This document shows positions 1-10,479 of a stretch of DNA of 64,000 nucleotides, piece by piece. Source of the stretch: Fasciola hepatica. Taxonomy: Eukaryota > Platyhelminthes > Trematoda > Plagiorchiida > Fasciolidae. A program made the translations under genes and the position numbers. Positions within the stretch are counted from its first letter, which is position 1. Each line of letters starts with the position of its first letter. The notes beneath the pieces were generated by a model, which was given only the letters and a program-made list of their open reading frames with translations, was not told where the DNA came from and did no database searches. Location: the NCBI GenBank assembly GCA_948099385.1, contig CANUEZ040000129.1, positions 4,402,001 through 4,466,000 on the forward strand, read 5' to 3'.

Positions 1-1319
1 GGGCCAAGCTCATTTGTGCAGCCCTGCTGTTTGAGCCGCCACTTGTAATCAAATGGTTGATGTGGGGCAAAAGAGTAATAATTACATTGAGGAAGCGACC
101 GGCACTCGGTTGCCAGCCCGTGCCGACATAAAGGGGACTGCGAAGATGAATGACGCGAACTAACATAGAATTCGGTTGTGCAGGTTGGAAATTTACCTTT
201 GCGTTCCCCTAAGACGTTCCGAAGTGGGTGGTGGGGGCGGTACGTCCAGCGTAACTGGTTTCGCAGATCCCCGCATAGCCCACGGACTCCTGTCGGAAGA
301 AAGCTCCAAGGGCACTCTTCAGATATGTGAGCTTTGAAGGGTAGTTACTGCTTTCTTGTGGAATAGTGCTGCAAAAGGTATGTCTGCTTCTCTGTTTCAT
401 TCGTCAAAGCAGCACCTGACTGAGAAACCAGCTGATGCTCGAAGTCGATGGCATCCCCGAGTCTGTCTATTTGAATGGCATGCTACTACTGACGTACCCG
501 TATAGTACATGAGCCTAAAGTAGCAATCAGGGCAGAAATCCGGCACTGTCTTTCCTGATAGCGAATGACGCCTGTAGTCTGGAAAACTTTTTGTTCTTGG
601 CCAGCGAAAGAGCGTCTCGCCGACCATCCAGTTTTTGCACACGACGGTGCACGAGTTTTCTTCGGGGAAGTGAGGAACCAGGAACATCTACGAAAAGTTT
701 TTTATTAGGAGTTGTCTATCTGGGACTAGATAGCGTTCGGGTACGTACGGAAACAAGTGGACGGCGAATACATTAGCAATAACGTGTAAGTGATCACTAA
801 CACGTGAAAGTAAACTCGAGTCTAGCACTGACACCAAACAAACAAACGACGGCCGCAGGGAAAAGGCAAAATACGAACAGTTCACGTGAACACAAACGAC
901 AAAGGAGAGCGACTTTCGCCTCGCAGTCACACTAGCATTACGTAATCTCACCAGGTAGTCTTGATGATTTGCGAAAAAAGTGGCACGAATGCACAGAGCT
1001 TTACATGCATTTTTTTGCAAAAATATATGTAAAATGGGAACAGCAGCAGTGGAAGAGTTAATACAAGCACAAATAAATTCGCATATGATGGTGTGAATGG
1101 GTGCACTGTGCAAAGTGGATACTAAGTCACTTATAGCAAAAATATACAATTGGCTTGAACTTAATCAGTAGGTGAAAAAATTGTCCGGTGAATTGAAGCA
1201 TTTTAAGTAAACGTTATCCTCCAAGAAATAGACAATTTCTATGGGGCTTCCGTCAATGATACTGGCGTTGTTCGGCTTATCCACTGAAAATAAGACCATT
1301 TAGAACGGCATATAGTTCT
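1..1319. other. No gene or repeat recognised
   Basis: Short open frames exist on both strands (largest 688-1149 minus), but none shows a recognisable domain. The minus-strand Gypsy integrase reading frame loses similarity near 1320, so this stretch may include decayed 3' element sequence or its flank. I looked here for a copy of the sequence that follows the primer-binding-like site near 9860, as a matching LTR, and did not find one. Confidence 0.4.
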
Positions 1320-1830
1320 CTACGGGGGATGCGAGATGTTGGAAGGCACGAAGCATCCATGGGGATTTCTGCAGTAATGGTTTTTCCAACCCTCAGTAGT
1401 TTGCACAATTCATAGACAGCACCGTTTTCAAAGCTACTTCCTCTGTCTCAGCAAATTTACCCGGGTGCCCCCATTTGCAGACCAAATTCTCAAACAAAGT
1501 TCTCGCGACGGTTGCCGCATCGATAACAGGAACTGCGACAGCCTCCGCCCACGTCGTCAAATAACCCACCACCACGACGATTTATTTGTTTCCTCTTTGG
1601 GTTTCCGGTAGTGAACACACAAAATCGACTCCGACTATTTTGTTCAGATATCCCGCCTGTATGGGTTTGAGTGGTGCTCGGAGTCTGGGGTGAGGATCTT
1701 TCCGTGTAGAGAACGGTTGGCATCGCTGATAGAGGCTGGCAACACCACTTCCTAAATGGGGCCACCGGTACCTGGAGCGGGGTGCTTCATGTATTTTGTT
1801 CTGACCTGGAAGTCCCAAGTTGTGATGAAG
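1320..1830 (-). pseudogene. Gypsy integrase fragment
   Basis: Overlapping minus-strand frames at 1582-1818 and 1393-1575 together read as a Gypsy integrase. The core starts with VGVDFVCSLPETQRGNK, which carries the first catalytic Asp, and continues through a segment with TTWAEAVAVPV and FENLVCKWG. The frame then shifts; a further 40 or so codons of integrase-like sequence continue in another frame to about 1320. The second Asp and the Glu are not clearly preserved. Not functional. Confidence 0.75.
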
Positions 1831-1857
1831 TCGTTCCGTGGCAGCCTGCGTTTGCGA

Positions 1858-2770
1858 TCACGGGGCTACTAATGGCCTTAGGTAGTTAGACCCTTGTTGG
1901 AGGAAGAGTAGGTCATCGTATAGCTTGATTTTGTCCAGCAGCAACCATAAGCAACGGGTTTCACAGCTTGATCCCGCCAGCTTTCCTGTTACTCGTCTTC
2001 CACCTTCCTTCATACATCGATACAAGATGGCCAATTCGGGATCTTCAGCTTGTATCTTTCTCCAGCCTTCCGAATTATCGTCCAGGTTGACTAGTGCAAC
2101 CAATTGAGAGCCGCACGAGGGGCAATCACCATGGTTTCGCCTGCATCTACGCGACTTGGCGTCTGCGTCCCCATGTCGTTACCCCGGTGGGTGCGGGCAA
2201 GTGTATGAGCATTCTTGCAACTGCTCTTGCCATCTGGCCACTTGGCCTCCCGGGTCCTTGAAGTCGGCAACCCGCAAAGATGCTCGATGATCTGTACAGA
2301 CGAGGAAATAACGTCCCAGAGGATAGTGTCGATAGTATTCATTGAAGTATACCAGGGCTAGCATTTCGTTACTTGTAGTACAATAGTTCCGTTCGCGTTT
2401 GGTTAAGGTTCAGCTTCCACATGATATCACGTGTTCCATACCGTCTGGATCGCACTGTGAAAGCACCGCTGCAATACCCCTTTCCGATGCATCTGTGTCT
2501 AATGTGAATTCTCCAGCATTCTCTGTGTTGTCTGGGAACGCTAATACCGGTGCTTGATATAAACGCACACGGATGTCTTCAAATGCTGGCTGCTGGTCCT
2601 CACCTCAGTGAAATTCATTGTTGGCTTCCAGTATCGCATTTAGCGGAGCAGCTATGGTGGCAAAATTATGACTGAAGTTTCGGTAATACGACGTCAGTTC
2701 GAAGAAACTCCGAACCTCGTCAGTAGTCTTCGGGGACGGCCAGCTCTTGACTAACTCTGTTTTTGCAGGG
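1858..2770 (-). pseudogene. Gypsy RT connection and RNase H fragment
   Basis: The end at 2605-2770 reads as the RT thumb/connection (KSWPSPKTTDEVRSFF, then TSYYRNFSHNFATIAAPL). It is followed by the RNase H start around DTDASERGIAAVL and its later part in the frame at 2179-2364 (CTDHRASL, then VARWQEQLQE). At least three frames are needed, so it is dead. The stretch 2465-2770 is repeated almost exactly at 7393-7698. Confidence 0.8.
2465..2770. repeat. 306-bp direct repeat, copy 1
   Basis: By eye this matches 7393-7698 without gaps and with only three base differences: near 2589, 2699 and 2755. Both copies encode the same minus-strand Gypsy RT-RNase H junction. Copy 1 is joined to CR1-D on its right. 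Copy 2 is joined to unrelated sequence on its left. Confidence 0.9.
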
Positions 2771-4480
2771 TCTGTCTCTTTCAATAACCCGCGCCTCGAC
2801 ATACCGCTGGACATAGCCGAAGAGCTTAACACGTTTTTCGTTCTTCCCTTAACTAGTGACGCAGCACCATTTTTTTACAATCCACCGGTACCATCATATG
2901 AGCCACGTTCTTCTGTAACATTCATGCCCTCCGAAATCGAGCCTTTAATTTCAAATATCAAAAGGTCTTTCCGCCCCTTATCAGAAGCTTTAACATCGGC
3001 CATCTTTAAATTGGGCGGCCCAGATATCCCAATTCTTTCATCGAATTTATGCAGTTTGCCTATGCTCTTTAGTTGGTACCCTATGCAGCGGAAAACTTCC
3101 GTTATTATTCTAGTTCATAAGAAGGGAACAAGGGAGGGCCCTGCCAAATACCGGCCCGTGAAGCATGCTCCAGTAGTATCGAGGATAATGGAAAAATTAA
3201 TAAAAGTTAAACTAACAGATCACCTCTTAAAAAATCACCTTATAAGTGGAGATCAGCACGATTTCCTAAAACATCTATCCTGCGCAACTTGTATGACCGA
3301 CTTTATGAACCTTACTACGGTGGCTGCCCATGATGGTAAGGCAGTGATCTCAGTCTTTTTAGACTTGTCTAAAGCCCTCGACCGGGTGTCTCACACTCGT
3401 TTGTTATCAAAGGCTAAGACATACGGCATTGTTGACCCACCATATGCCTGTCTGGAATCGTACTTGGCCTCACACTGTCAAGGGGTAAACGTTGATGGCA
3501 CAATTTCCACACCCAACCCTGTAGCCAGCGGTGTGGTCCAAGATAGTGTATCGGGCCCGTTATTGCTTCTCATGTACATAAATGATATATTCACCGTGGT
3601 TCGCCACGGAACTTTGTTTTTATTTGCTGATGGTGCAACGTTGTTGCACACCTTCGGCCATAGTTCATTTGGCAATACTGTAGCGAAGATATCGGAGGAC
3701 TTACGGACGCTCAGTTCCTGGTGCACCGATTGGGTAATGAAGTTCTCAGCGGACAAAAGCTGCATTCTTGAGTACAAGTGTCATGTCCCTCTCAGAACGT
3801 TTAGTATAGGTGGTCATCTGATCTCCAATAAACCACCAGTACGTGACTCCTGTTCGTTCAACTTCTCGGAGCAGACAGACAATCAAATTTCTAGGTCCCG
3901 CAGGTTATTAGGACTTGTTCATAAAACATTCCGTTTGCTTGCGAGTAAACCCAGTGTCTATACAACACACGTTAGACCATTGATAGAATATAGTTCGATA
4001 GATGGCTTCAACATGTGCCAGATTGGTAGGATCGCCATCAAAAATGTTCGGCGCACCTTTACTCAACAAACAGTTGGGTATTCGTCTAGTCTCATCTATA
4101 AACAACCCTGTGACCTGCTACACCTCGAACCTCTTTAGCCCCGACTGATAAAGAACAACTTGTCCTTTTCCCACTGACTATTAAAATATAGATCACGCAA
4201 AGCCTCCCCTGTGGTACAAAACCCATTAAGCTTAAGGTATTCGTTACGACACAGCAGTCATTTGGTCAGTGTGCCATCCTCGAGAACCAGCTTACGGTCC
4301 ATTTTCTTTATAGTTAAATATTCACAAACGTGGAATAAACTTCCACCCAATGTCCGTGCATTGGGCCACTTACCGAGAATTAAGGGGGAATTAGCCAAAC
4401 GGCTTGACGTCCTGACCCACGTATCAAAGGATGATCCATACACTTCGGAGGAGTGAGCGTACGAGGCTGGGTTGGGCAAC
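2771..4480 (+). mobile_element. CR1-D, 5'-truncated CR1/Jockey-type retrotransposon
   Basis: One long open frame (to 4138) encodes a non-LTR reverse transcriptase without its endonuclease. It has the fingers segment (KYRPVKHAPVVSRIMEKL), a palm segment (VISVFLDLSKALDRVSH), the VSGPLLLLMYINDIF block, and FADG where the catalytic FADD is expected, so the polymerase is dead. A C-terminal segment continues in another frame to about 4456. The 5' end is cut at the junction with Gypsy-1. Confidence 0.82.
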
Positions 4481-6565
4481 TGACACGCAGGTCTGAATCA
4501 GGGGCCACTAGACCTACGTACCAAACAAGTCGCCGTATATATCACTCAAGTTTGAGTAATCTTTCGCTTACGACCATGTGTTTTGAAAAGTCGAACCATC
4601 CACCAAGTAGCTCCAATTTCTAGACAGTGGAGGTTTCTCCTTACCAACGACCGTTGATACCCAGCTGGGAGCATCCCGGACTGCGTTTTTATATTTTTAC
4701 CCTTCCAGACAACCACTGATTTGTGCCTTCCCTTTGATGGCTCGGCGTAATACCTGGCCCACATTTCCCGCTGAAAATTCGATACCTGCCCATCATTTCG
4801 CCAATGCCACATTGAACCTGCTCTCCAGGACAACTCGCAACCTGGTCGCAGGCTCCCGGGCTATTCGACCCCTATATGACAACACTAATATCACTTAAGC
4901 GAAGCCCGCCGGTGCGAGGCGCGGTCAGATCAGCCGCTTTGGCCCGCGCACATCGGGCGCGCAGGACGTCTGCAAAGATGTGCGGGCGCAGCTAGGATGG
5001 CGGATTGCATCTTCTGTCACCAAAAACGGTTTTCAGGTTGGTTGTTCACCGCACGGTCAGCTCCACCCACCGGCACCGGTTGCGGCAAAAAAAACATATA
5101 TACACCCGAGATGCTGCAAATGTCTTTATCTCCCCCAGTTACCGCCTATTTTTCATCGTACTCGTCTCCATCTTCGCTATCTTAACTTACCGCTTCTTAG
5201 GCCCGGCAAAATCTACTTTCCCTAGCACATAGTTATCGCTGGGTTAAACGACGGTTTCCGTACTCGGCCTACAGTTCATGATCCTTTATCCTGAGGATTC
5301 GTGCCAAACCGCCAGCTCGTCCAATTCGCAAACTTGACCAGTCCCCAAGATAACAGCAGTCCTTTTTTATCACAGTTACCGATATATTTTCAAAAAGTCA
5401 CACTTAATGTTGCCATACACTTCCGTCCCACAAAGGCCAAGCGGTGTATTTCACTGAGGAATATTTGTCACCAGAGCATCCCAACAGTCGACGATATTGT
5501 GATAGTTCGCTCTCTCTAGCAGTCCTTCTGTTCGCCCACACGGCTGTAGCATTGCAATATCCTCACCTTGCAAAGATTCATGCCCCTCCCATATATTCAC
5601 ATCTGAGAGACAACCGCATCGCAGCTTGTTGGCCTTTCGCCATCACATGATCCACCTTTTATACAGAATACCAACAGATGTTATTTTACCTGTCAACTAC
5701 TTCACCGCCCAACTTCGCAAAAGTATTCATCGACTGTTGGTGCTTTTTCATCTTCGGTATTCTATCTTGGTAAATCCTGTCAGTCAATTTTGATCCTTGC
5801 ATCTCTCTGGTCATCATGTCCAGCCCTTAGATAAAGATAATCGTAAGTAAATGCTTACCTGTCATTTAAATACTCATCTTCGCAAACCATGTATCTGCGA
5901 CTATCATGGCCACGCATCACAAATTGATTTGTCGCCCAGTTCCCATTTCCATTCTGGTGCATAGCATTCCACCCTTCTGAAAGTAAACAATCTGAGCAAC
6001 GATTACATGTTCAAGTCCCGCCACTTCTTTCACCATCACCTAGGCAATCCCCCTCTACAAAATGAGCCCTTCTCTGGATATTTAACGGACTCAGCCGATA
6101 TTTGGCCACTGAAATTTACAAGGGTAATCTTTGAAAGATTTTTCTTGTTCTCTGTCTGCAAATTCATTCCTTTCATCGTCTGATTTCCAATCCTAAGCGT
6201 TGTCATACCCCTCGGAGCGCTATAGCTGGTTCATGTCTCTCTTGGAAACTTCTTTTTCCTCAAGGTGAACAAAACTTTCGTCAATTCTGTTCGATTCTCT
6301 CGTTGCACAATCCCCCTTTTTGTAATATTTCAGTAACAGTCTACTACCTTCGACCAGCTCCACCCTGACTTGGCCGGGTTGGCCACCCGACCTTGAGTTC
6401 GAATTCGCCGGGCACCGCCTTAAAGAGTGAAGTAAAAATTTCTCATTTGCAGCATCGAGTGCACATACCTTAATCATCCTTTTGGAATTCGGACTCTACG
6501 TACAATTGTACCGTTTGATCTTGCGTTACACCATGCCTCGGGGTTATCCGAAATAAACCATTATC

Positions 6566-6568
<3 letters not shown>
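4481..6568. other. Unassigned sequence between CR1-D and a (TA)n array
   Basis: No convincing coding region. 4900-4990 is unusually GC-rich. From about 5080 to 6480 the plus strand is pyrimidine-rich with many short frames. Around 6380-6412 a tRNA B-box-like GAGTTCGAATTC occurs without a convincing A box. A short block at 6532-6559 resembles 7346-7372, which suggests repeated element ends. Confidence 0.4.

Positions 6569-6605
<37 letters not shown>
6569..6605. repeat. (AT)n microsatellite
   Basis: Uninterrupted AT dinucleotides over about 37 bp. It borders the left side of an 89-bp element-like sliver. Confidence 0.95.
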
Positions 6606-6607
<2 letters not shown>

Positions 6608-6691
6608 ATAGAGGAGTCAAGGCGTACTCTGAGTTGTAAAACGTCTATTGTGACGTTTCGATCCAAACTAGGATCGGTTGTCAAAAGTAAG

Positions 6692-6694
<3 letters not shown>
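6606..6694. other. Sliver between two (AT)n arrays, possibly a Penelope-like end
   Basis: An 89-bp segment flanked on both sides by (AT)n. It contains an inverted motif (ACGTTTCGATCC then GGATCGGTTGTC). The minus-strand reading GATCGAAACGT resembles a similar TCGAAACGT motif inside the Penelope-like element at 57.0 kb. The assignment is an inference from that motif and from the (TA)n flanks only. Confidence 0.35.

Positions 6695-6732
<38 letters not shown>
6695..6732. repeat. (AT)n microsatellite
   Basis: About 38 bp of pure AT dinucleotides on the right side of the sliver at 6606-6694. Confidence 0.95.
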
Positions 6733-6736
<4 letters not shown>

Positions 6737-7392
6737 GTTTATGTATATATGCATTCTCTGTGCATCCTGCAGTTCTTCACAGGCCATTTCTCTTGCTATT
6801 ATCTCGCCGACCGTCATGATATGCATCCATTAGTCCTACATCTGTGTCTCATATCTACCGTATCCAATCCTTCTAAACCGTTTTTCTCATCTGATCCACC
6901 CTTTACGTCTTGTATTGCTCGCTCCATATTTTACGATGAGTTTTGTGCCCTGTCCGCCGACCATCCACTGCAGAGTACTACTGCTTAGTTGGTATCTAAT
7001 CCAGTGCAGTGCACCTCACTTTTTTCTCCATCGTCCCTCGCTACTGCAGTTTCTTATACCGATTTCTAGCCCATCTCATGCACATCAGTCGGCATCCAGA
7101 TATCTCCACCTGGACCAGTCATACTCCCCATCTGACCTTGACTTTCAAACTCATCGGGTGTCCATCTAAATCCGCCCTTGAGTTCATTTAAACACCCACA
7201 ATCTCTGTGGTGTGCGTACAATTATCCTGTTTTTATCCCACTTCATTCTCTCTTTTGAGCCCTTTATTCCTAATTCTCATGCAAATTACCACATTTTCAT
7301 GAATTATATCTGTCCATTCCATCACCTGTATCAGCAAGATCGTGCACATGGCATGCTTCGGGCGTCTCCGAAATAAACCGGCTTGTGGAAGT
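6733..7392. other. Unassigned sequence left of the second Gypsy-1 piece
   Basis: No domain is recognisable in either strand. It ends in a block containing CCGAAATAAACC (7346-7372) that resembles 6532-6559, immediately before the 306-bp repeat. This may be the 3' end of an unidentified element. Confidence 0.4.
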
Positions 7393-7698
7393 ACCGCTGC
7401 AATACCCCTTTCCGATGCATCTGTGTCTAATGTGAATTCTCCAGCATTCTCTGTGTTGTCTGGGAACGCTAATACCGGTGCTTGATATAAACGCACACGG
7501 ATGTCTTCAAATGCTGGCTGCTGGTCCTCACCCCAGTGAAATTCATTGTTGGCTTCCAGTATCGCATTTAGCGGAGCAGCTATGGTGGCAAAATTATGAC
7601 TGAAGTTTCGGTAATACGACGTCAGTCCGAAGAAACTCCGAACCTCGTCAGTAGTCTTCGGGGACGGCCAGCTCTTGAATAACTCTGTTTTTGCAGGG
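7393..7698. repeat. 306-bp direct repeat, copy 2
   Basis: Second copy of the Gypsy RT-RNase H junction, about 99% identical to 2465-2770. Its right side runs on into the Gypsy-1 reverse transcriptase in the expected order. Its left side is abruptly non-Gypsy. Confidence 0.9.
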
Positions 7699-8330
7699 CC
7701 TGCCTGAATGCCTGTGCAGGGACACAAAGTGCCCTAGGTAGGTTGCCTGTTGCTGCAACATGTGGCACTTGGACGGCTTCAGTTTAAGGCCGACTTTGAG
7801 CATTCTTCGAATACAAGGGCTAGGTTGTGTAAATGTTCCCCCGGTGTCCTGCCTTTAACGATCGCATCATCCAAGTATACCAAGCAGCACTTTGGTATTA
7901 AACCTGCCAAAACGGTATACACTAAATGCTGAGAGGTGGCTGGTGTTTTCGCCAGACCAAAGGGCATTGTTTGCCATTTATCCAGACCTCTTGGAAGTCC
8001 GAAGGCTGACCTCTGACGACCTAGCTTTTCCACTTCTATTTGCCAGTACCCACAGGTCAATTCCAGCTTACTGAACCATTCCGATCCCCCTAGTGATTAC
8101 AACAAATGGTCCAAACTTGATAGTGGGAAGGAATCTTTCCTGGCCACCTGATTAATTTTCCGATAACCGACACAAAGACGAAGTCTGCCGGGTTTCTTCA
8201 TTACTAGCACTACCGGTGCTGCCCAAGGGGACTTGGAAGGTTGAGTCACGTTATTATCCGGCATTTCCTGGATCGTATTTCTTACTAGTGCTTCACGTCA
8301 AGACGGGATCTTCCTGGCGTGCACTTTGAT
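7699..8330 (-). pseudogene. Gypsy reverse transcriptase fragment
   Basis: The minus-strand translation shows RT blocks in order: a segment with SPWAAPVVLV and GRLRLCVGYRKIN near 8200, CGYWQIEVE near 8040, then MPFGLAKTPATSQHL and the catalytic box YLDDAIV near 7880. The catalytic Asp pair survives, but an in-frame stop near 8100 and frame changes disable it. It joins the protease-containing frame at 8298 and the duplicated segment at 7698. Confidence 0.8.
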
Positions 8331-8765
8331 GGGTTGGGCTTGACCGGTGTGAATAGCTTGGCGCGCTACGTCCGTCCGGCCCAATTTTGTGCCGTCCCAA
8401 GCAAAATCATCCGTGTATCTGGTGATGAGATTTGTCTGCCGTTCTATAGTCTGTGGTGGGGCATCCACCGACTGTATCAAGTTGGTAAGGTCTTTACTAT
8501 GGTCACCTTCGAATGGCACATCTGACGTCGGATGGTGCGCAGAGATTATTGTCGATAAAAATTTGACATTCCCCTTGGGGGTCTGTACCAGTTGTCGATT
8601 CAGATTATTAGTGCAGCTTAACAAGACTAATAAGTCTAGTCCAATAATGACATCTAAAGTCGTATGACAAACTACGATAAGATCGAGAATCTGGTGTGTC
8701 CCCATAATATGATGTCGAGGTCCACCTAGCTGGCGATCGTCAGAGGTTCTCCTGTGACCCCGCAT
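8298..8765 (-). pseudogene. Gypsy protease end and RT N-terminus
   Basis: One 155-codon minus-strand frame. Near its start is TLDVIIGLDLL, the conserved second protease motif of retropepsins. Its end (HTGQAQPIKVHARKIPS) is the classical N-terminal RT segment of Gypsy elements. The catalytic D-T/S-G box lies upstream in a frame I could not follow. Confidence 0.7.
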
Positions 8766-9090
8766 AAAGCCCCCTCACGTCACTGAGCCGAAGGCCTCTT
8801 ATACCTCGGAGCTGTAGCCACTGCTGGTTAAAGAGGCTGCGGGCCGCCCCTGTGTATACTTACTCTTCAACGAAGTTGTTCGCCGACTTGATTGGGATCA
8901 TCGGAAAGGGTTTAGCGTAAGAGGCTTTGATAGACGTAGGCACTGGCTCACGTTGTGCCCTTGTCCGTGGTGGCCGGGACGCTCTGTTCTCTTGGTGTTC
9001 CTCCCCATAGTGTTGATGGTACTATTGTGTTGGTTGTCGCCACCAGCCTGCAATTTGTTCCCATTGGGAGAGGCTTCGTCGACGCGCAGG

Positions 9091-9816
9091 CTAACAGCGT
9101 CGCGTCGCGTACCCAACCCGGGGTGGTCTGCTCATGTAGCACCCTACGGGTCCAGGCCCCGGGTAAAAAGCTTCCAGTTTACCGGTAATCTCCAACGCTG
9201 TCTCGAGGGTTGGCTGTGGCCTCAGGACAAACTCTTCGTATATCCTTGGTACTGTCTTGCGTTCCTTCAGTTGTCGATACACCATCTTCTCCAATTATTC
9301 AACTCACTTTGTCGAGAACGCTTTCTCTTCGAGACGGCGTAGGGCAGTGGTGAATTCTAAAATTAACTCTCCAGGTCTTTGTGCTGTATCATGGAACTCT
9401 CGTTGATGGGCTACCAATAGCCCAGGCGGGTCAAACACACGTTTGACGTCTTCGGAGATGCTGTCGGAAACGATAGTGGAGACCAATTGGGCGTCAATAT
9501 TGCGGTCGTACGCTTGATCGCCCAGCAAAATAGGCAGCAGATCTGATTGCTGATCTGGTGGAAAATGTTTGAGATACCTACTAAATTGTCCACTCCATTG
9601 GCGATATTTGTCGTCTAGGTTAAATTTGGTAGGTAAGGGAATAGATGGGTGGCGATGAGAGCTCTGTTGTGAATTGACGCTCGTGGATTTAATGGCATCT
9701 GTAAGAGACTCTAATACAGAGACCGGAACTGGTACTGCTTCTTCACTGCTGTCTGCCTGTTTCTTGTTGGGAGATTTTGTGGGTGGAGTTGTATCTTCCT
9801 GATCAGATGACCACAT
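9091..9816 (-). pseudogene. Gypsy gag-like fragment
   Basis: The first in-frame ATG is at 9816. The frame runs to a stop at 9304, with a Ser/Pro-rich N-terminus followed by a capsid-like region (LDDKYRQWSGQFSRYLKHF, then DPPGLLVAHQREFH). It continues after a frameshift at 9294-9091 (VYRQLKERKTVPRIYEEF). No CCHC zinc knuckle is visible. Decayed. Confidence 0.65.
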
Positions 9817-9852
9817 GTCTGTATAATTCTGAATTTCTCCGTGGTTCGATAG

Positions 9853-9863
9853 CAGGGTCACCA
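9853..9863 (-). promoter_or_regulatory. Primer-binding-like site
   Basis: The minus strand reads TGGTGACCCTG just upstream of gag. TGG at the start and the TGGTGACCC core fit a minus-strand primer site of the tRNA-Trp type used by some trematode Gypsy elements. That attribution is from family knowledge. The 5' LTR would lie at 9864 and above. Confidence 0.45.
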
Positions 9864-10479
9864 GTTGTAGTATATGAAGAAGTCCGGTTCACCAGCAATT
9901 CAGTCTATATTATGTGGCACCTAGTTCACCGATACTTCATATATAAGGATATGAAAGTATTTACTAGTCAACTCAGTCCTCAGAGGGACGATCAGAATTT
10001 TCGTCCACTATATCCACAGTTGTTCCTGAAACAGGAAGGAAGAAATAAGGGTAGAAGGCGTATGTACAGTAGGGTCAACGGTTGTATATCTTAGGGAGAT
10101 AAGCAGGCATATTTACAAGGCGTCCGTGCCACAACTTTACAGGGCTGCGTGAAGGTCGCCACTGATAGTAACGTAATAAAACAAAGCAGGCCATCATAAG
10201 GGCGCATTAGGATGACAAAATACGTACACATGGATAAGATCCTAGTAATTCCGTGACCAAATAGCGTCTTTTCACATGAAAACTAATCTTGGGGCAAGAC
10301 TGGGGCACCCCCGGGTTTAACCCAAAAGTTGAGGCAACGTGCTACTTGGGACGAGGCTTCAATGGAATACGGAAAAGATTGGTCATAGACCCAGTGTTAT
10401 CTTTAGCGTTCACCGGCAACCTGCTAAGATACTGATGTCCCGGTAGTCTGGTCAAGTCAGATCAGAGCATAGAACTTGC
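9864..10479. other. Possible 5' LTR remnant and flank
   Basis: By position this should contain the Gypsy-1 5' LTR. I could not find a second copy elsewhere in the window, so LTR limits cannot be set. No other coding or repeat signal was seen. Confidence 0.35.

Larger units (their letters stand above)
1320..2770 (-). mobile_element. Gypsy-1, 3' portion (RNase H and integrase), decayed
   Basis: Minus-strand remnant of a Ty3/Gypsy LTR retrotransposon. Read from high to low coordinate it holds the end of the reverse transcriptase/RNase H region, then integrase. It stops abruptly at 2770, where a CR1-type RT begins on the other strand. The missing 5' half of the same kind of element lies at 7393-9863 in the same orientation, so the two look like one element split by 4.6 kb of foreign sequence. 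Stops and frameshifts occur throughout. No 3' LTR is recognisable. Confidence 0.8.
7393..9863 (-). mobile_element. Gypsy-1, 5' portion (gag, protease, RT), decayed
   Basis: Minus-strand 5' half of a Ty3/Gypsy element. In order from high coordinate it has a primer-binding-like site at 9853-9863, gag (9816 down to about 9090), protease and RT N-terminus (8765-8298), RT palm (about 8260-7780) and the RT-RNase H junction (7698-7393). Frames change several times. The element continues logically at 1320-2770, on the far side of a 4.6-kb insert. Confidence 0.82.

Noticed and set aside
1..1390. 3' LTR of Gypsy-1
   Set aside because: No sequence here matches the putative 5' LTR region above 9864, and no TG...CA-bounded repeat is visible.
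4546..4833. 95-codon minus-strand frame
   Set aside because: Low-complexity, no domain, no splice context; treated as chance.
6380..6415. tRNA gene or SINE suggested by GAGTTCGAATTC
   Set aside because: Only a B-box-like stretch; no A box at proper spacing and no cloverleaf.
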